This document shows, in pieces, positions 5,086-5,716 of a DNA stretch of 5,716 nucleotides; the stretch's first letter is position 1, and the number at the start of each line of letters is the position of its first letter. The notes beneath the pieces were generated by a model that worked only from the letters and a program-made list of their open reading frames with translations, ran no database searches and was not told the DNA's origin. The DNA lies in assembly GCA_001311545.1 (NCBI GenBank), contig BBBL01000112.1, positions 1-5,716 of the forward strand, in the 5' to 3' direction. Made by a program: the position numbers and the translations under genes. The DNA is from Thermus kawarayensis JCM 12314 (GTDB taxonomy: Bacteria > Deinococcota > Deinococci > Deinococcales > Thermaceae).

Positions 5086-5716
5086 TACTCCAGCCGGGCC
5101 AGGTGGAAGACCGCTTTCCCTTCCTCGTCCTCCACCCGCACCTCAAACCCCCCGAAGAGCCCCTCCTCGAAGGCCCGGGCCAAGGCCTCCTCGGCGATCC
5201 AGCGCCCGTGGCGCTTCAGGGCCTCCAGGTAGGCGCCTTCCGCCCGGTAGCCCACCCGGATGCGGTCGGAGACCCTTAGCCCCATCTCCTTGCGGGCCTG
5301 TTGCAGGAGGCGGAGGAGGTCCCGGGCCAGCCCCTCCAGGCGGAGGTCCTCCATGACCTCCACCTTTAGGGCGGCCACGTACCCGTCCTTTTCCAGGGCC
5401 TGGTACCCCTCGGGGGCCTGGGCCTCGAGGAGGACCTCCTCCGGGCGGAGGACGAGGGTCCCGCCCCCCACCTCCAGGGGGATGGCCTCGCCCCTGAGGG
5501 CCAGGGCGGAAACCCGCTCCCTCTCCCTCTCCAGGGCCTCCCGGATCTCGGGGACGAGCTTCCCGTGCTTCTTCCCGAGGAGCTTGAGGTTGGGGAGGAC
5601 CCTATAGGAGAGGATCCCTTCCCCCGGCTCCAGGACCGCACCTCCTTCACGTTCAGCTCCTCGGCGATCTCCGGGGCGAAGTGCCTTAGGCCTTCCCGCT
5701 CCAAGGGGGTGGGGGC
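5085..5716 (-). CDS. ileS: Isoleucyl-tRNA synthetase, C-terminal part (partial, frameshifted)
   Basis: This is the last 210 or so residues of cytoplasmic IleRS, which charges tRNA-Ile. The catalytic and editing domains lie beyond the right edge. The visible part is the C-terminal tRNA-binding region: [45 protein letters not shown], then the conserved block [19 protein letters not shown] followed by [10 protein letters not shown], ending [20 protein letters not shown]. It closely resembles my memory of Thermus thermophilus IleRS (a protein of just over 1000 residues). The frame breaks once after NVKEVR: adding one base in CC 5636-5637 (+ strand) gives [22 protein letters not shown]. The stop is TAG 5087-5085. 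The gene is followed by a hairpin and then by the promoter of the M24 peptidase operon, so it is probably transcribed separately. Confidence 0.95.
   Translation of the reverse strand, partial: PHPLGAGRPKALRPGDRRGAEREGGAVLEPGEGILSYRVLPNLKLLGKKHGKLVPEIREALERERERVSALALRGEAIPLEVGGGTLVLRPEEVLLEAQAPEGYQALEKDGYVAALKVEVMEDLRLEGLARDLLRLLQQARKEMGLRVSDRIRVGYRAEGAYLEALKRHGRWIAEEALARAFEEGLFGGFEVRVEDEEGKAVFHLARLE

Noticed and set aside
1..5716. CRISPR arrays, tRNA or rRNA genes, insertion sequences, phage or defence genes
   Set aside because: I saw no regularly spaced repeats, no tRNA-like cloverleaf arms, no transposase motifs and no terminal repeats on either strand. Coding sequence fills almost the whole window.

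Overview
The base composition and the protein sequences point to a Thermus-like bacterium (phylum Deinococcota). G or C fills almost every third codon position, Arg, Leu, Ala, Gly and Glu dominate the proteins, and the IleRS tail, CCA enzyme and endonuclease IV look like their Thermus versions. This is a judgement from recalled family sequences, not from a search.

Layout. Two gene blocks converge. On the + strand are the tail of an unrecognised gene (to 97), a class II tRNA nucleotidyltransferase/poly(A) polymerase (cca, 94-1226), a catalytically degenerate copy of a site-2-protease-type membrane protein (1201-1803), an intact-motif M50 site-2 protease (1821-2478) and a 72-residue small membrane protein (2488-2705). 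On the - strand, reading from the right edge, are the last 210 residues of isoleucyl-tRNA synthetase (ileS, 5716-5085), then an M24 Xaa-Pro-type peptidase (5032-3995), an RlpA-like LysM + double-psi-beta-barrel protein (3994-3502) and endonuclease IV (nfo, 3502-2679). The last three are tightly coupled (0 to 1 base spacing or overlap) and form one operon. Its apparent promoter sits in the 52-base gap after ileS. The two blocks meet tail to tail and overlap by 27 bases at 2679-2705. There are no long gene-free stretches.

Main caution. Nearly every gene carries one or more frame breaks, and all eleven sites can be repaired by adding one base (two in rlpA). Most lie in G or C runs. I read these as base-loss errors in the sequence or assembly, not as real pseudogenes. 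Coordinates below span the repaired genes, and protein lengths and residue numbers assume the repair. Only the M24 peptidase gene (about 1 kb) is unbroken.

Biology. The contents are mostly housekeeping: tRNA 3'-end maturation, tRNA charging, peptide turnover, cell-wall remodelling and base-excision repair. The most unusual item is the tandem pair of site-2-protease homologues. The first has lost HExxH (it reads HNLFQ) and the second keeps it, and a small membrane protein follows. A second point of interest is a pair of start sites with a -10-like hexamer exactly six bases before the start codon, the arrangement expected for leaderless transcripts. I see no phage, CRISPR, insertion sequence or defence system.
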